DNA of 26,858 bases from an uncultured Campylobacter sp. (GCF_938017615.1 NZ_CALIJA010000167.1:1-26858); one strand, 5' to 3'; positions 8,371 to 16,762 are shown, counted from the first letter of the stretch. Numbers and translations are program-made. Notes: generated by a model from the sequence alone, not told the origin.

Positions 8371-8499
8371 CTATATCTCCTTTATTAAAATTAAGGCATT
8401 GGAATTTTGAGCGTCAGAATTTTCCTGTGAGCCTCGCTCTAAATTTTGACGTCGTTCGTTTAGAATTTTCTTTAGCTCTTCGAGCCTTGCCTCGTTCAT
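8371..8499 (-). CDS. 42-aa charged small ORF
   Basis: ATG at 8499 to TAG at 8371-8373, giving a 42-residue peptide that starts MNEARLEELKKILNERRQ, is likely helical and ends ALILIKEI. The last codons supply the AAAGGAG ribosome site for the next ORF, and the stop directly abuts that ORF's ATG, as in a compact operon. Its own ribosome site is weak (a G-rich stretch, then AAGG touching the ATG). It may be a real small protein or the remnant of a larger gene's 3' end. It lies between the nucleotide-sugar dehydrogenase and the membrane protein on the same strand. No homology recognised. Confidence 0.4.
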   Translation of the reverse strand: MNEARLEELKKILNERRQNLERGSQENSDAQNSNALILIKEI

Positions 8500-8556
8500 C
8501 CTTATCCCCACTAAACCGCCTATTTAGAAGTCTAAATTTAACCCCCAAGCTAAATT

Positions 8557-9813
8557 TCAGAGCTTTCCTTGTGCGCCTTTATAGACGTTTTTCACGTCGT
8601 AAACCAGCGAGCCTGCATAATCAAGCTCGAAAAACTGCTTATGCGCTACGGCGATTACGACGCAGTCAAATTTGCGCAAGTCGGGCTTTTGCAGCAGATC
8701 GATGTCGTAGTATCTCTTGGCGTCGGCGGCGCTCGCCCAAGGATCATAGACGCTTACCTCGCAGCCGAAATTTTTAAGCTCGTTTATCATATCTACGACG
8801 CGCGTATTGCGGGTGTCGGGGCAGTTTTCTTTAAACGTAAGGCCCAAGATCAAGACCTTCGCGCCCTTTACCTTTTCGTCGTATTTTATCATCATCTTAA
8901 CGACCTCCGTAGCGACGTAGCTTCCCATATTGTCGTTGATGCGGCGGCTTGAGAGGATGATTTCGGGGTGATAGCCCACCTCGGTCGCCTTCTGCGCCAG
9001 ATAATATGGATCGATGCCGATGCAATGTCCGCCTACGAGTCCCGGACGAAAGCTTAAGAAATTCCACTTCGTAGCCGCCGCGTCGATGACGTCGTTGGTG
9101 TTGATACCGAGCTTGCCGAACAGAATCGCAAGCTCGTTGATAAAGCCGATATTGATGTCGCGCTGGGTGTTTTCGATCACCTTCGCGGCCTCGGCGACCT
9201 TTATGCTGCTAGCGCGAAAGGTACCGTTTTGCAGGATGCTAAGATAGACGCTATCTACGACGTCCAAAGCCTCAGCAGTGCTTGCCGAGACGATCTTTTT
9301 GATCTTAGTGACGGTGTGAATTTTATCGCCCGGATTGATCCGCTCGGGCGAATATCCGCAGAAGAAATCGCGGTTAAATTTTAGCCCGCTAGCTCGCTCC
9401 AGTACCGGCACGCAGTCCTCCTCCGTAGCGCCCGGATAGACGGTGCTTTCATACACGACGATGTCGCCCTTTTTAAGCACGGCGCCGACGCTTTCGCTGG
9501 CCTTTAATAGCGGCGTAAGATCGGGACGATTTAGCCTATCTACGGGCGTCGGCACGCACACGATATAAAAATTGCTCTGCCTCATATCATCTAGATTTGC
9601 GCTAAATTTAAGCCCGTTTCGAATCGCCGCAGCAAGCTCATCGTCGCTAAGCTCCAGCGTGCGATCGTGCCCGACGCGCAGCTCGTCTATGCGCTCTTGC
9701 GAGACGTCAAAGCCCACAACCTCGTGTTTCGCCGCAAACGCCGCCGCCAAAGGAAGCCCCACGTAGCCAAGTCCGATTATTGCTATTTTCATTTTTCCCT
9801 CACTTGCTTTCAT
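8557..9813 (-). CDS. UDP-N-acetyl-hexosamine/UDP-sugar 6-dehydrogenase (TviB/WbpO/WbpA type)
   Basis: NAD-dependent four-electron oxidation of the C6 hydroxyl of a UDP-sugar to the uronic acid, for capsule, LPS or glycan precursors in the cytoplasm. 418 aa. Rossmann loop IAIIGLGYVGLP (residues about 11-21), VCVPTP, YESTVYPGATEE, then FRPGLVGGHCIGIDPYYLA with the catalytic Cys at about 264, and a C-terminal UDP-binding domain with GLTFKENCPDTRNT. The KWNFLxFRPGLVGGHCIG context favours the TviB/WbpO/WbpA branch (UDP-GlcNAc or UDP-GalNAc) over plain UDP-glucose dehydrogenase. Two start codons are plausible: ATG 9813 (AGAGG about five bases upstream) and ATG 9792, which gives the canonical MKIAIIGLGYVG. 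No glycosyltransferases or epimerases are nearby, so it is an isolated polysaccharide gene. Confidence 0.93.
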   Translation of the reverse strand: MKASEGKMKIAIIGLGYVGLPLAAAFAAKHEVVGFDVSQERIDELRVGHDRTLELSDDELAAAIRNGLKFSANLDDMRQSNFYIVCVPTPVDRLNRPDLTPLLKASESVGAVLKKGDIVVYESTVYPGATEEDCVPVLERASGLKFNRDFFCGYSPERINPGDKIHTVTKIKKIVSASTAEALDVVDSVYLSILQNGTFRASSIKVAEAAKVIENTQRDINIGFINELAILFGKLGINTNDVIDAAATKWNFLSFRPGLVGGHCIGIDPYYLAQKATEVGYHPEIILSSRRINDNMGSYVATEVVKMMIKYDEKVKGAKVLILGLTFKENCPDTRNTRVVDMINELKNFGCEVSVYDPWASAADAKRYYDIDLLQKPDLRKFDCVVIAVAHKQFFELDYAGSLVYDVKNVYKGAQGKL

Positions 9814-10204
9814 ATTTTCCTCTTTTCTTTGCGTTAAATTTCATCGTTAAATTTCGCAGCCGAACTCGCTAAATTTCATACCCGCGCAGACATACAGCAC
9901 GAATTTATAGCGCTGCGTCTTAAAAATTTAAAGCAATTAAGCTTGCTCGCCATTTTGCTTGCGTTACTTGCGCGACGGCAAATTTAAAATTTTGCCTTGA
10001 TATGAAATTTTACTACCGCGCCAAAATCCCGCGTTACGATAAAATTCCATCGCCGTGCCGTTAAAATTTTACGCCGATAAATTCTATGCCGCTAGAATTC
10101 TGCGCTATAAAATTTAAACGCCGTAAAATTTCAAAAAGCCGCGCCTAATTCCGTGAAATTTCATCGCCGCAAAATTTTAAAAAACCTCGCGAAATTTAGC
10201 AAAT
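9814..10204. other. 391-bp gene-free region of alternating AAATTT and GCCG blocks
   Basis: No credible ORF; a 20-codon ATG frame at about 10003 lacks a ribosome site. From about 9990 the sequence is a run of TAAAATTY-type words separated by 8-14 bp GC-rich spacers that often contain GCCG, with about ten AT blocks spaced about 15-25 bp apart. No T-tract terminator and no tRNA were found. A promoter for the nucleotide-sugar dehydrogenase should lie at the left end, but none stands out. Confidence 0.6.
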
Positions 10205-12025
10205 TTAATCTTTAATTTCAACTGCCTCATCCTTGATCTCGACCTTTTGCGTAGCGTTTGCGTCGGCTGCGGGCTTTAGATAGCCCTCCTCTATCAAAAT
10301 TCCTACCGCGCGCTTAAAGATCGGCAGCGCGTTTTGAGCGGCGTAGTAGCTGCCCCTTTTAGGCTCGCGCACCAAAACGCCGATCGTGTAGCTGGTGTCC
10401 GCGTCGTTGGCAAAGCCAAAAAACGAGCTATTATAGGCGCTCGAATAGCCGCCCCCCTTAGCGATACGCGCAGTGCCCGTCTTGCCGCCGATTTGCAGCC
10501 CCGCTACCCGCCCTTTGCGCCCCGTGCCACTCTCAACCGTTTTGATTAAAATTCCTTTTATTACGTCAGCGGTAGGTTTAGAGATTACCTGGTGGGTTTC
10601 GCTTTCGTTAACGGTGTAAGTTTTGCCATTATTTTCGAGATTTTCGACTAGGCGCGGGCTAATCATGACGCCGCCGTTGTTAAAGACGGTATAGGCATTG
10701 AGCATCTGAAGGAAGGTCATCTGCGCACCGTAGCCGTAGCTGATCGTGGCTTTGTAAATTTTATTATTCAGGCTTTTGATGCTTGGGATATTTCCACTTT
10801 GCTCATACGGCAGATCAATGCCCGTTTTTTGCGACATACCAAAGTTCATCAGCCCATCATAAATAGCCTGCCCCTCCAGCCGCTCCGAAATTTTAATCAT
10901 TCCAATATTTGAGCTGTGGATGATGATCTCCTCGCCGCTCATCTGCTTAGCCGGGTGCGTGTCGCGGATCGTGCGAGTACCAAGCTTATAGCTGCCGTTA
11001 TAGGTATTAATGATCTCGCCCGGTTTGACGGCTTTGGCATCATAGGCGATTGCGAAAATTATCGGCTTCATAATCGAGCCCACTTCGTAGGCGTATTCGC
11101 TCGCGGTAAAATTTAAATTCTTAAGATCGTTTTTTGTGATGTTTGAGGGATCATAACGGGCATTGGTCGCAAGAGATAAAATTTTGCCCGTTTTGGAGTT
11201 CATAATGCCCACCACGATTTCTCGCGCATCGTAATTATCAGCGCCCTCATCGCTTAGGCGCTCTATCTTTCTTTGCAGCGTTAGTGGCACGCTTAGACGG
11301 ACGTTGTAGCCGTCGATCCTGCCCGTTTTTTTGCTGCTGCGCTCTAGGATGATGTTGCCGCCGATATCGCGCGGGCCGATGATAAACTCATCTCTAACCG
11401 GCGCTAGATAATACTCGTAGTATTTCTCGATCCCTTTGATGCCGCTAACCTTGGTGATACCATCAACCTCTTTTTTATTGATATAGCCGATTAACGGAGT
11501 GAGCGAATCGCCGACATTGTAGCTGCGCTTCTCGCCGCTTTCGGTCACGCTCATGCGGATAGGCGGATTTAACCTGCCGTTTGAGCCTATGAAGCTGACA
11601 AAGACCTTTTTTAAATTTAGCTTATACGCAAGCTCTTTTAGATGCACTGCGGTTTTGGCATCGATCTTATACGACAGCACGGTCGTGCCGCCAGAGCCCT
11701 CGATCGCGCTTTTGACGCGCTTTTCACTATCGCCCGTGTAGATGCAGTATAACCGTACGAAAAGATCAAGCTTGTTTTTATCGATGCTGCGCGCATCGAC
11801 GCTAACTTTGTAGAGTTTGACGGAATTTGCCGCGACGTAGTTATCTTTTGCGATTATCGCGCCGCGGATCGCGCTGTTGGTTTCATTGACATCCAGGCGC
11901 GGTAGCTTGCGCTCAGTGCTGCCCCAAAAATATAAAATCGCCAAAAATACAAAAAGCGCCGCCGGCACGAATATAAACATCACAATAATCATACCGACCG
12001 AGGAGCTTTTATCTCTTTGCCACAT
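10205..12025 (-). CDS. ftsI: Division-specific class B penicillin-binding protein (FtsI/PBP3)
   Basis: Septal peptidoglycan transpeptidase of 606 aa. One membrane helix at about residues 10-34, then a class B PBP dimerisation/pedestal domain (starting near RGAIIAKDN), and a transpeptidase domain with S317-x-x-K320 (EVGSIMKP), S371-S-N373 and KTGT at 515-518. All catalytic residues are present. The C-terminus carries a short duplicated element (VEIKDE-AVEIKD) with no conserved role that I know of. The start has only a weak AAGAAA-type ribosome site. A 62-bp gap separates it from aat upstream on the same strand. In C. jejuni ftsI (pbpB, Cj0525c, from memory) lies directly downstream of flgB-flgC-fliE; those genes are not upstream here. 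PBP2 (MrdA) is less likely given the short head domain and sequence type. Confidence 0.9.
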   Translation of the reverse strand: MWQRDKSSSVGMIIVMFIFVPAALFVFLAILYFWGSTERKLPRLDVNETNSAIRGAIIAKDNYVAANSVKLYKVSVDARSIDKNKLDLFVRLYCIYTGDSEKRVKSAIEGSGGTTVLSYKIDAKTAVHLKELAYKLNLKKVFVSFIGSNGRLNPPIRMSVTESGEKRSYNVGDSLTPLIGYINKKEVDGITKVSGIKGIEKYYEYYLAPVRDEFIIGPRDIGGNIILERSSKKTGRIDGYNVRLSVPLTLQRKIERLSDEGADNYDAREIVVGIMNSKTGKILSLATNARYDPSNITKNDLKNLNFTASEYAYEVGSIMKPIIFAIAYDAKAVKPGEIINTYNGSYKLGTRTIRDTHPAKQMSGEEIIIHSSNIGMIKISERLEGQAIYDGLMNFGMSQKTGIDLPYEQSGNIPSIKSLNNKIYKATISYGYGAQMTFLQMLNAYTVFNNGGVMISPRLVENLENNGKTYTVNESETHQVISKPTADVIKGILIKTVESGTGRKGRVAGLQIGGKTGTARIAKGGGYSSAYNSSFFGFANDADTSYTIGVLVREPKRGSYYAAQNALPIFKRAVGILIEEGYLKPAADANATQKVEIKDEAVEIKD

Positions 12026-12087
12026 CTTATTTCTTTAAAATTCTAAATTCCGCGCATTTTTTACGCTGCTGCATCTCAAGCTTTGAC

Positions 12088-12771
12088 TCAATGCTGCGCT
12101 CCGCGCGGAACTTTAAGATCCGCAAAGCGCTCAAAGCCGCTATCTTGCGCACTAAGCTCAGCAAATAGAGCGAGGAATTCCGCTCGCGGCATCTCTTTAG
12201 CACCCATAAATTTCAGATGCTCGTTCATAATCTGACAATCGATTAGAAAGCCGAAATTTGCAAGCACCTCACAAAGCCTAATCAGCGCGACTTTCGAAGC
12301 GTTGCTCTTTAGGCTCAGCATACTCTCGCCGCAAAACACCCGCCCAAAAATTAGCCCGTATAGCCCACCCACAAGCTCGCCGTCCTCGTATGTCTCGACG
12401 CTGTGAGCGTAGCCGTCTGCTGCCAAACGCGAGTAAGCCTGCACGATCTGCTCGCTGATCCACGTGCCGTCGCTCTCTTTTTTGCGCACGTCTTTGCAGC
12501 GCTCGATGAAGCCCTTAAAATTTGCGTCAAATTTCACTTCATATCGCTTAAGATAGGGCTTGATGGACTTTTGCACACGCACTTCACGCGGATCAAGCAC
12601 TGCGCGTGGATTGGGCGACCACCATAAAATCGGCTCATCCTCGCTAAACCACGGAAATATCCCTGCGCTATAAGCGCTAAGCAAACAATCCTCGCTCAGA
12701 TCGCCGCCACTTGCAAGCGGCGCAAAATCGGGCGCATCCATAGGATCTGGAAAATCGTAAAACCGAGCCAT
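12088..12771 (-). CDS. aat: Leucyl/phenylalanyl-tRNA--protein transferase
   Basis: Transfers Leu or Phe from aminoacyl-tRNA to proteins with N-terminal Lys or Arg, creating primary N-degrons for ClpS/ClpAP. 227 aa, normal length. Family blocks: GIFPWFSEDEPILWWSPNPR near residues 38-57, GYAHSVETYEDGELVGGLYG and FCGESMLSLKSNASK in the middle, and LIDCQIMNEHLKFMGAKEMPR near the C-terminus. The start overlaps the clpA stop as TAATG, so it should be translationally coupled. It is last in tlpA-clpS-clpA-aat, joining substrate labelling, recognition and unfolding in one transcript. The same order is found in C. jejuni (Cj1106-Cj1109, from memory). Confidence 0.96.
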   Translation of the reverse strand: MARFYDFPDPMDAPDFAPLASGGDLSEDCLLSAYSAGIFPWFSEDEPILWWSPNPRAVLDPREVRVQKSIKPYLKRYEVKFDANFKGFIERCKDVRKKESDGTWISEQIVQAYSRLAADGYAHSVETYEDGELVGGLYGLIFGRVFCGESMLSLKSNASKVALIRLCEVLANFGFLIDCQIMNEHLKFMGAKEMPRAEFLALFAELSAQDSGFERFADLKVPRGAQH

Positions 12772-15152
12772 TATTTAACGACACTGCTTTGAGCTAGTGC
12801 GGGTTGCTTTTTTTCTATCTGTGGCAAAGGCGTAGAAGCAAAGCTAAAGCTTAGCTCGCCGTCTTTTACGCTCACGCTAACTAAGCCGCCCTCTTGCAGC
12901 GCGCCAAAAAGCAGCTCGCCGCTTATATGATCGCTGATCTGAGAGCTGATCTCGCGCTTTAAATTTCGCGCGCCAAACTCATCCGAATAACCGCGTGAGA
13001 TAATCAAATCTTTTGCTTCCTTGTTTAGACTAATCTTTACGTTCTTTAGCTGCGACTCCAGCTCGCCGATAGTCTTATCCACGATCTTTTCTAGAATTTC
13101 GGTGCTTAGGCGGTTGAAATTTATGATTTTATCGATACGATTGCGAAATTCTGGCGCAAAGAAGCTTCTTATAGCACTATCTACTTTATAGCTCTCATCT
13201 TTTGTAAATCCGACCTGCGGCGCTTCTTTCGTGCCTAAATTCGACGTCATTATTATGATCGTATTTTTAAAATCGGTCGTAACGCCGTTATTATCGGTAA
13301 GACTTGCGTTATCGAAAATTCCTAAAAAAATATTCGTCATGCTAGGATGAGCTTTTTCTACCTCATCAAATAAAATGACGCTATATGGGTGCTTTTTGAT
13401 GTTATTCGTTAAAATTCCACCGTTTTCAAAGCCCACGTATCCAGGAGGTGCTCCGATGAGCCTCGAGACGCTGTGAGCTTCCATATATTCGCTCATATCG
13501 TAGCGCTCAAAATGTACTCCAAGCTGCGCGGCTAAGACCTTGGCTAGCTCACTTTTGCCCACGCCGCTGCTACCTGCGAACAAAAATACCCCGATCGGAG
13601 AGCTTGCGCCTCCAAGCCCGGCATAAGAGCGCAAAAGTGCCTTGCAAAGGCTGCTAACCGCCTCATCTTGACCGAAAATTTCGCGCTTGATATTAGCTTC
13701 CAGATTTTTTAGTACTTGTTTATTATCGACACTACTGCTTAAATTTGCGATATTCGCGCTAATCGAAAGCGTATTTACCAAATCGTCCTTACTGATTTCA
13801 AGCGGAGCTTCGTGCGGCTTAAACGCAAAGCTCGCACCCACCTCATCGATGAGATCAATGGCGCTGTCGGGAAGGAATTTATCACTTTGATATTTTTTAG
13901 CAAGCGTTACGCTATCTCGCAAAATTTCGTCGCTAAATTTCACGCCGTGAAATTCCTCATATTTTTTGGCTACGCCTTTTAAAATTTCGACGCTATCGTC
14001 AATGCTAGGCTCGCTTACATCGATCTTGCAAAACCTGCGGCTAAGCGCTTTATCCTGCGAAAACGAGCGGTATTCGCCGTATGTAGTAGCGCCGATGACC
14101 GATAGCTCGCCGCTTGCAAGCGAAGGTTTTAGGATGTTTGACATATCAAGTTCGTTGCGATTGCCCGTGCCTGCGCCAACGATCGTGTGAATTTCATCGA
14201 TAAATAAAATCGCGTTTTGATTGGCGCTAAACTCGTCTATGAGATCCTTTAGCCTCTCCTCAAACTCCCCGCGCAACGTAGTGCCTGCGATCAGCGCGCC
14301 AGCATCAAGGGCGTAAATCACCTTGTTTTTTAACTTTTCTGGCACTTCGCCGCGGACGATTTTTAGCGCAATACCCTCGATGATCGCGGTTTTACCAACT
14401 CCTGCTTCGCCCACTAAGATCGGATTATTTTTCTTGCGGCGACAGAGGGTTTGCAGCGTCTTTTCGATCTCTTTTTCGCGTCCGATGAGTGGATCGATCT
14501 TACCTTCAAGCGCAATTTTATTGAGATTCGCTGTATAAAGTGAGCTAGGCGAGTCTTTTTTAATATCGCGCTCGTTTATGGCGTCCTTTTCGCCCTCAAA
14601 CGCAGGCTCAAATTCCGTATTCTGCCACTGCCTGCGGCTTTCGTCATAATTCATCGCATGCGTGATATCATCGATATCGTATGAGTTTAGCTTAATCGCT
14701 GCGGCTTCATCGCGAGAAACGACCTCATCACGGTGATCGAAAGCGGATTTGTACTTTCGCACGATAAGCTCAAAAATTGCAGCATTGATACCGTAGTGAT
14801 TTAAAATTTTAGTGCAGTCGTTTTCCTTATCATTTAGAATTTTAAGCATAAAATCGAGCTCGTTTTTAGGCTCTTTAGCGTTATTTAATTCAGTATAGAA
14901 CTGCTTAAATTCTATCGTCTGCGCCGGATCCTTACCGCTTGATTTAGGCATCATATCCAAAAGCCCGCCCAGATTATCCAAGATATTTAGGTAGTTAATA
15001 TCCGGAATTTCTTTGGCGATGAGCCCATGGAAGGGCTTATTGTATTTAAAAATCGCATAAACTACGTGCGAAGTAGTGATATATTCGTCCTCGCCGTCGT
15101 TTGCGACGCTGATTGCTTGTTCAAAATGTTTGTTTAAAAAAAATCCTATCAT
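12771..15152 (-). CDS. clpA: ATP-dependent Clp protease ATP-binding subunit ClpA
   Basis: Two-ring AAA+ unfoldase that partners with ClpP; 793 aa. It has an N-terminal Clp repeat domain (about 1-140) that docks ClpS, then NBD1 with Walker A GEAGVGKT (248-255) and Walker B ILFIDEIHT. NBD2 has Walker A GSSGVGKS (527-534), Walker B VILFDEVEK and sensor PEFRNRID. The ClpP-docking tripeptide appears as VGF (647-649, APQVGFTKDE), so ClpP binding is expected. The lack of a ClpB-type middle coiled coil rules out ClpB. The linker at about 170-205 is long and acidic. The ATG at 15152 has AAAGGA upstream, and a 15-nt gap follows clpS. clpP is not in the window. Confidence 0.97.
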   Translation of the reverse strand: MIGFFLNKHFEQAISVANDGEDEYITTSHVVYAIFKYNKPFHGLIAKEIPDINYLNILDNLGGLLDMMPKSSGKDPAQTIEFKQFYTELNNAKEPKNELDFMLKILNDKENDCTKILNHYGINAAIFELIVRKYKSAFDHRDEVVSRDEAAAIKLNSYDIDDITHAMNYDESRRQWQNTEFEPAFEGEKDAINERDIKKDSPSSLYTANLNKIALEGKIDPLIGREKEIEKTLQTLCRRKKNNPILVGEAGVGKTAIIEGIALKIVRGEVPEKLKNKVIYALDAGALIAGTTLRGEFEERLKDLIDEFSANQNAILFIDEIHTIVGAGTGNRNELDMSNILKPSLASGELSVIGATTYGEYRSFSQDKALSRRFCKIDVSEPSIDDSVEILKGVAKKYEEFHGVKFSDEILRDSVTLAKKYQSDKFLPDSAIDLIDEVGASFAFKPHEAPLEISKDDLVNTLSISANIANLSSSVDNKQVLKNLEANIKREIFGQDEAVSSLCKALLRSYAGLGGASSPIGVFLFAGSSGVGKSELAKVLAAQLGVHFERYDMSEYMEAHSVSRLIGAPPGYVGFENGGILTNNIKKHPYSVILFDEVEKAHPSMTNIFLGIFDNASLTDNNGVTTDFKNTIIIMTSNLGTKEAPQVGFTKDESYKVDSAIRSFFAPEFRNRIDKIINFNRLSTEILEKIVDKTIGELESQLKNVKISLNKEAKDLIISRGYSDEFGARNLKREISSQISDHISGELLFGALQEGGLVSVSVKDGELSFSFASTPLPQIEKKQPALAQSSVVK

Positions 15153-15167
15153 TGCTTTCCTTTAAAT

Positions 15168-15473
15168 TTAATCCTCTTCGATCTCACATCTAAGAGGGAA
15201 TCCTGCGGCCTTTGCCGCTTGTAAAACCGCTTGTTGCTTGCACTCGGCTATCTCTTTAGGATACGCGCCGCAAACCGCGCGACCCTGCTTGTGCACTTTC
15301 ATCATTAAATCTACGGCGTCGTTAAAGTTTTTGGCGAAAATCTCCATCAAAATATAAACCACGAAATCCATCGTCGTCACGTCGTCGTTGAGTAAAATTA
15401 CTTTATACGGACGAGGCACAAAAGATTTTGTTTTGGCGCGAGTGCGAATCTGCACGCCGGTTTTAGTTGCCAT
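15168..15473 (-). CDS. clpS: ATP-dependent Clp protease adaptor ClpS
   Basis: N-recognin that binds proteins with N-terminal Leu, Phe, Tyr or Trp and hands them to ClpA. 101 aa, normal size. The degron pocket signature is present: LLNDDVTTMDF (N29-D30-D31, M35) and MMKVHKQG (His about 61), followed by CGAYPKEIAECK and a C-terminal PLRCEIEED. The 3' end of the upstream thioredoxin-like gene overlaps its start by 11 nt. It is immediately upstream of clpA. Confidence 0.97.
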   Translation of the reverse strand: MATKTGVQIRTRAKTKSFVPRPYKVILLNDDVTTMDFVVYILMEIFAKNFNDAVDLMMKVHKQGRAVCGAYPKEIAECKQQAVLQAAKAAGFPLRCEIEED

Positions 15474-16161
15474 TTTTTATCCTGGCAATATCGCTTTTTA
15501 TCACATCGGTATCGACCATGCCTAAGTAATACGGCTTGCCCCGCTCATCGCCCTCGTTAATGTCGGTAAGCCTTTGATATTTTCCATCTTTAAGCACTAC
15601 TTTAAAAGGGATCGAAAGCGCATGGCGATAACCGATGTCGCTTAAAATTTGACCCACTATGCGCTCGTTTTGTTTTGAATTGGAGATGAAATAATACGCG
15701 TTGAACTTTTTCGTAAAATTTTCGATCACTTGCGCGTCCGTAATGTCCTCGAAATAAATCAAGCCGACCATCAGAAAATCCGCGGAATTTTTTAGCTGAA
15801 AGTCCATCAGATGCGGCGCTTCGATGCGGCACGGCTGGCAGTAAGTACCAAAAATATCAAACATTAAAATTTTATCGCTGTCCGCAAGCTTAAAGCCCTT
15901 TTCTGTCCGCTCGATCGTTACCTCACCGCCTACGACGCTTTTAAGCGTAAATCGTTCGCCCGTTTTAAACGGCGTAAAAGCTACCTCCTCGCCGCTCTCG
16001 CCGCCAATACGCTCGCCACTTTTATCTTGAGCGGAATTTTTTGCCATCTGATTCTCGCTCGCGGCAGGATTCTCGCCCGCAGAGCCCGTCTTTTTCTGCG
16101 AATCATCTCCGCAGCCATTTAAAACAAAAATCGCCAAACATGATAGTAAAAATTTCTTCAT
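15463..16161 (-). CDS. TlpA/ResA-like thioredoxin-fold lipoprotein
   Basis: 232 aa with a lipoprotein signal peptide (basic MKK, hydrophobic core, lipobox LNGC with Cys17). A low-complexity linker rich in S, G, E, N and A spans about residues 20-60, then a thioredoxin fold with active site FGTYCQPCRIEAPH (C108-x-x-C111). It is likely a membrane-anchored periplasmic thiol-disulfide reductase, perhaps for cytochrome c maturation or envelope redox. Partners cannot be identified here. The CQPC dipeptide is unusual but within family variation. AAGGA lies six bases upstream of the ATG at 16161. It overlaps clpS by 11 nt, a conserved pairing (Cj1106, from memory) with no obvious functional logic. 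Confidence 0.88.
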   Translation of the reverse strand: MKKFLLSCLAIFVLNGCGDDSQKKTGSAGENPAASENQMAKNSAQDKSGERIGGESGEEVAFTPFKTGERFTLKSVVGGEVTIERTEKGFKLADSDKILMFDIFGTYCQPCRIEAPHLMDFQLKNSADFLMVGLIYFEDITDAQVIENFTKKFNAYYFISNSKQNERIVGQILSDIGYRHALSIPFKVVLKDGKYQRLTDINEGDERGKPYYLGMVDTDVIKSDIARIKNGN

Positions 16162-16194
16162 TGCATTTCCTTCGGGTTTAAATTTAAAGCCCGC

Positions 16195-16200
16195 ATTTTA
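16195..16200 (-). promoter_or_regulatory. probable -10 box for tlpA-clpS-clpA-aat
   Basis: Minus-strand context TGGTTAAAATGCGGGC (16189-16204), about 34 bases upstream of the ATG at 16161. It matches the TAAAATGC form seen at alaS and metK, which suggests the N-degron operon starts here rather than at smpB. Confidence 0.45.
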
Positions 16201-16217
16201 ACCAAAGTTTTGTGAAT

Positions 16218-16682
16218 TTAAAATGAATGCTTGTCGTATCGCTTCATCGCGCTTTGCGCTTCGCGGTCGGCTTCCTTGCGCTTTAGCGATTCGCGCTTGT
16301 CGTGCAGATTTTTGCCACTAGCCAAAGCGATACGCGCCTTTACGCGGTTTTTATCATTCAGATACAGCGACAAAACCACGATAGTAAGGCCCTCTTTACT
16401 AACCGCGCCAAGCAGCTTATCGATCTGCTTTCGGTGCATCAAAAGCTTTCGCGCAGCCCCTTCGTCTGGACGAAAGTGGGCGTTGGTGCTTTCAAGATAG
16501 CTGATATGGGCGTTTAGCAAAAACAGCTCACCGCGGATCACGCGACAGAAGCTATCTTTGAGATTGCCCCTGCCCGCGCGCAGAGCTTTGACCTCGCTGC
16601 CCTTTAGCACGATGCCCGCTTCAAAGCTTTCAAGTATCGTAAAATCGTGAAATGCCTTGCGATTTTTACTCAGTTCTTTCAT
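16218..16682 (-). CDS. smpB: SsrA-binding protein SmpB
   Basis: Delivers tmRNA to stalled ribosomes for trans-translation. 154 aa. Family motifs: NRKAFHDFTILESFEAGI, LKGSEVKALRAG, GELFLLNAHIS, ARKLLMHRKQIDKL, and KARIALASGKNLHDKRESLK, followed by the basic C-terminal tail that enters the mRNA channel. The ATG at 16682 has AAGGA six bases upstream. The 126-bp leader holds a TAAAAT box and an imperfect hairpin. It lies just upstream of tlpA-clpS-clpA-aat with a 56-bp gap. The tmRNA gene itself is not in the window. Confidence 0.97.
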   Translation of the reverse strand: MKELSKNRKAFHDFTILESFEAGIVLKGSEVKALRAGRGNLKDSFCRVIRGELFLLNAHISYLESTNAHFRPDEGAARKLLMHRKQIDKLLGAVSKEGLTIVVLSLYLNDKNRVKARIALASGKNLHDKRESLKRKEADREAQSAMKRYDKHSF

Positions 16683-16712
16683 CTTTTTCCTTCTAAATTT
16701 GGCCCTAAGCTT

Positions 16713-16742
16713 AGCCCGTTTTTGCTTAAATTTAAAAGCGGG
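16713..16742. other. imperfect hairpin in smpB leader
   Basis: GCCCG at the left and CGGGC at the right flank a T-run/A-run pair with one bulge, giving about 9 bp of stem. On the minus strand (direction of smpB) no T-tract follows, so a simple terminator is unlikely. A 10-bp palindrome CTAAGCTTAG lies beside it at about 16704-16713. Confidence 0.3.
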
Positions 16743-16756
16743 CGAGCGAATTTTAA

Positions 16757-16762
16757 ATTTTA
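16757..16762 (-). promoter_or_regulatory. possible -10 box for smpB
   Basis: GATAAAAT on the minus strand about 75 bases upstream of the smpB ATG, in very AT-rich sequence where chance matches are common. Confidence 0.3.

Noticed and set aside
8427..8952. plus-strand frames of 116 and 127 codons over the dehydrogenase 3' end
   Set aside because: They lie opposite the conserved dehydrogenase sequence; the translations are Arg/Ser- or Val/Ile-rich shadows without starts supported by a ribosome site.
10003..10065. 20-codon ATG frame in the array region
   Set aside because: No ribosome site; it arises from the ATGAAATTTTAC word in repetitive sequence.
9990..10204. CRISPR array
   Set aside because: The repeated words are short and variable with irregular spacing; no conserved 24-40 bp repeat or unique spacers, and no cas genes.
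12771..15152. ClpB rather than ClpA
   Set aside because: No middle coiled-coil domain between the two ATPase domains, and a ClpP-docking VGF loop is present.
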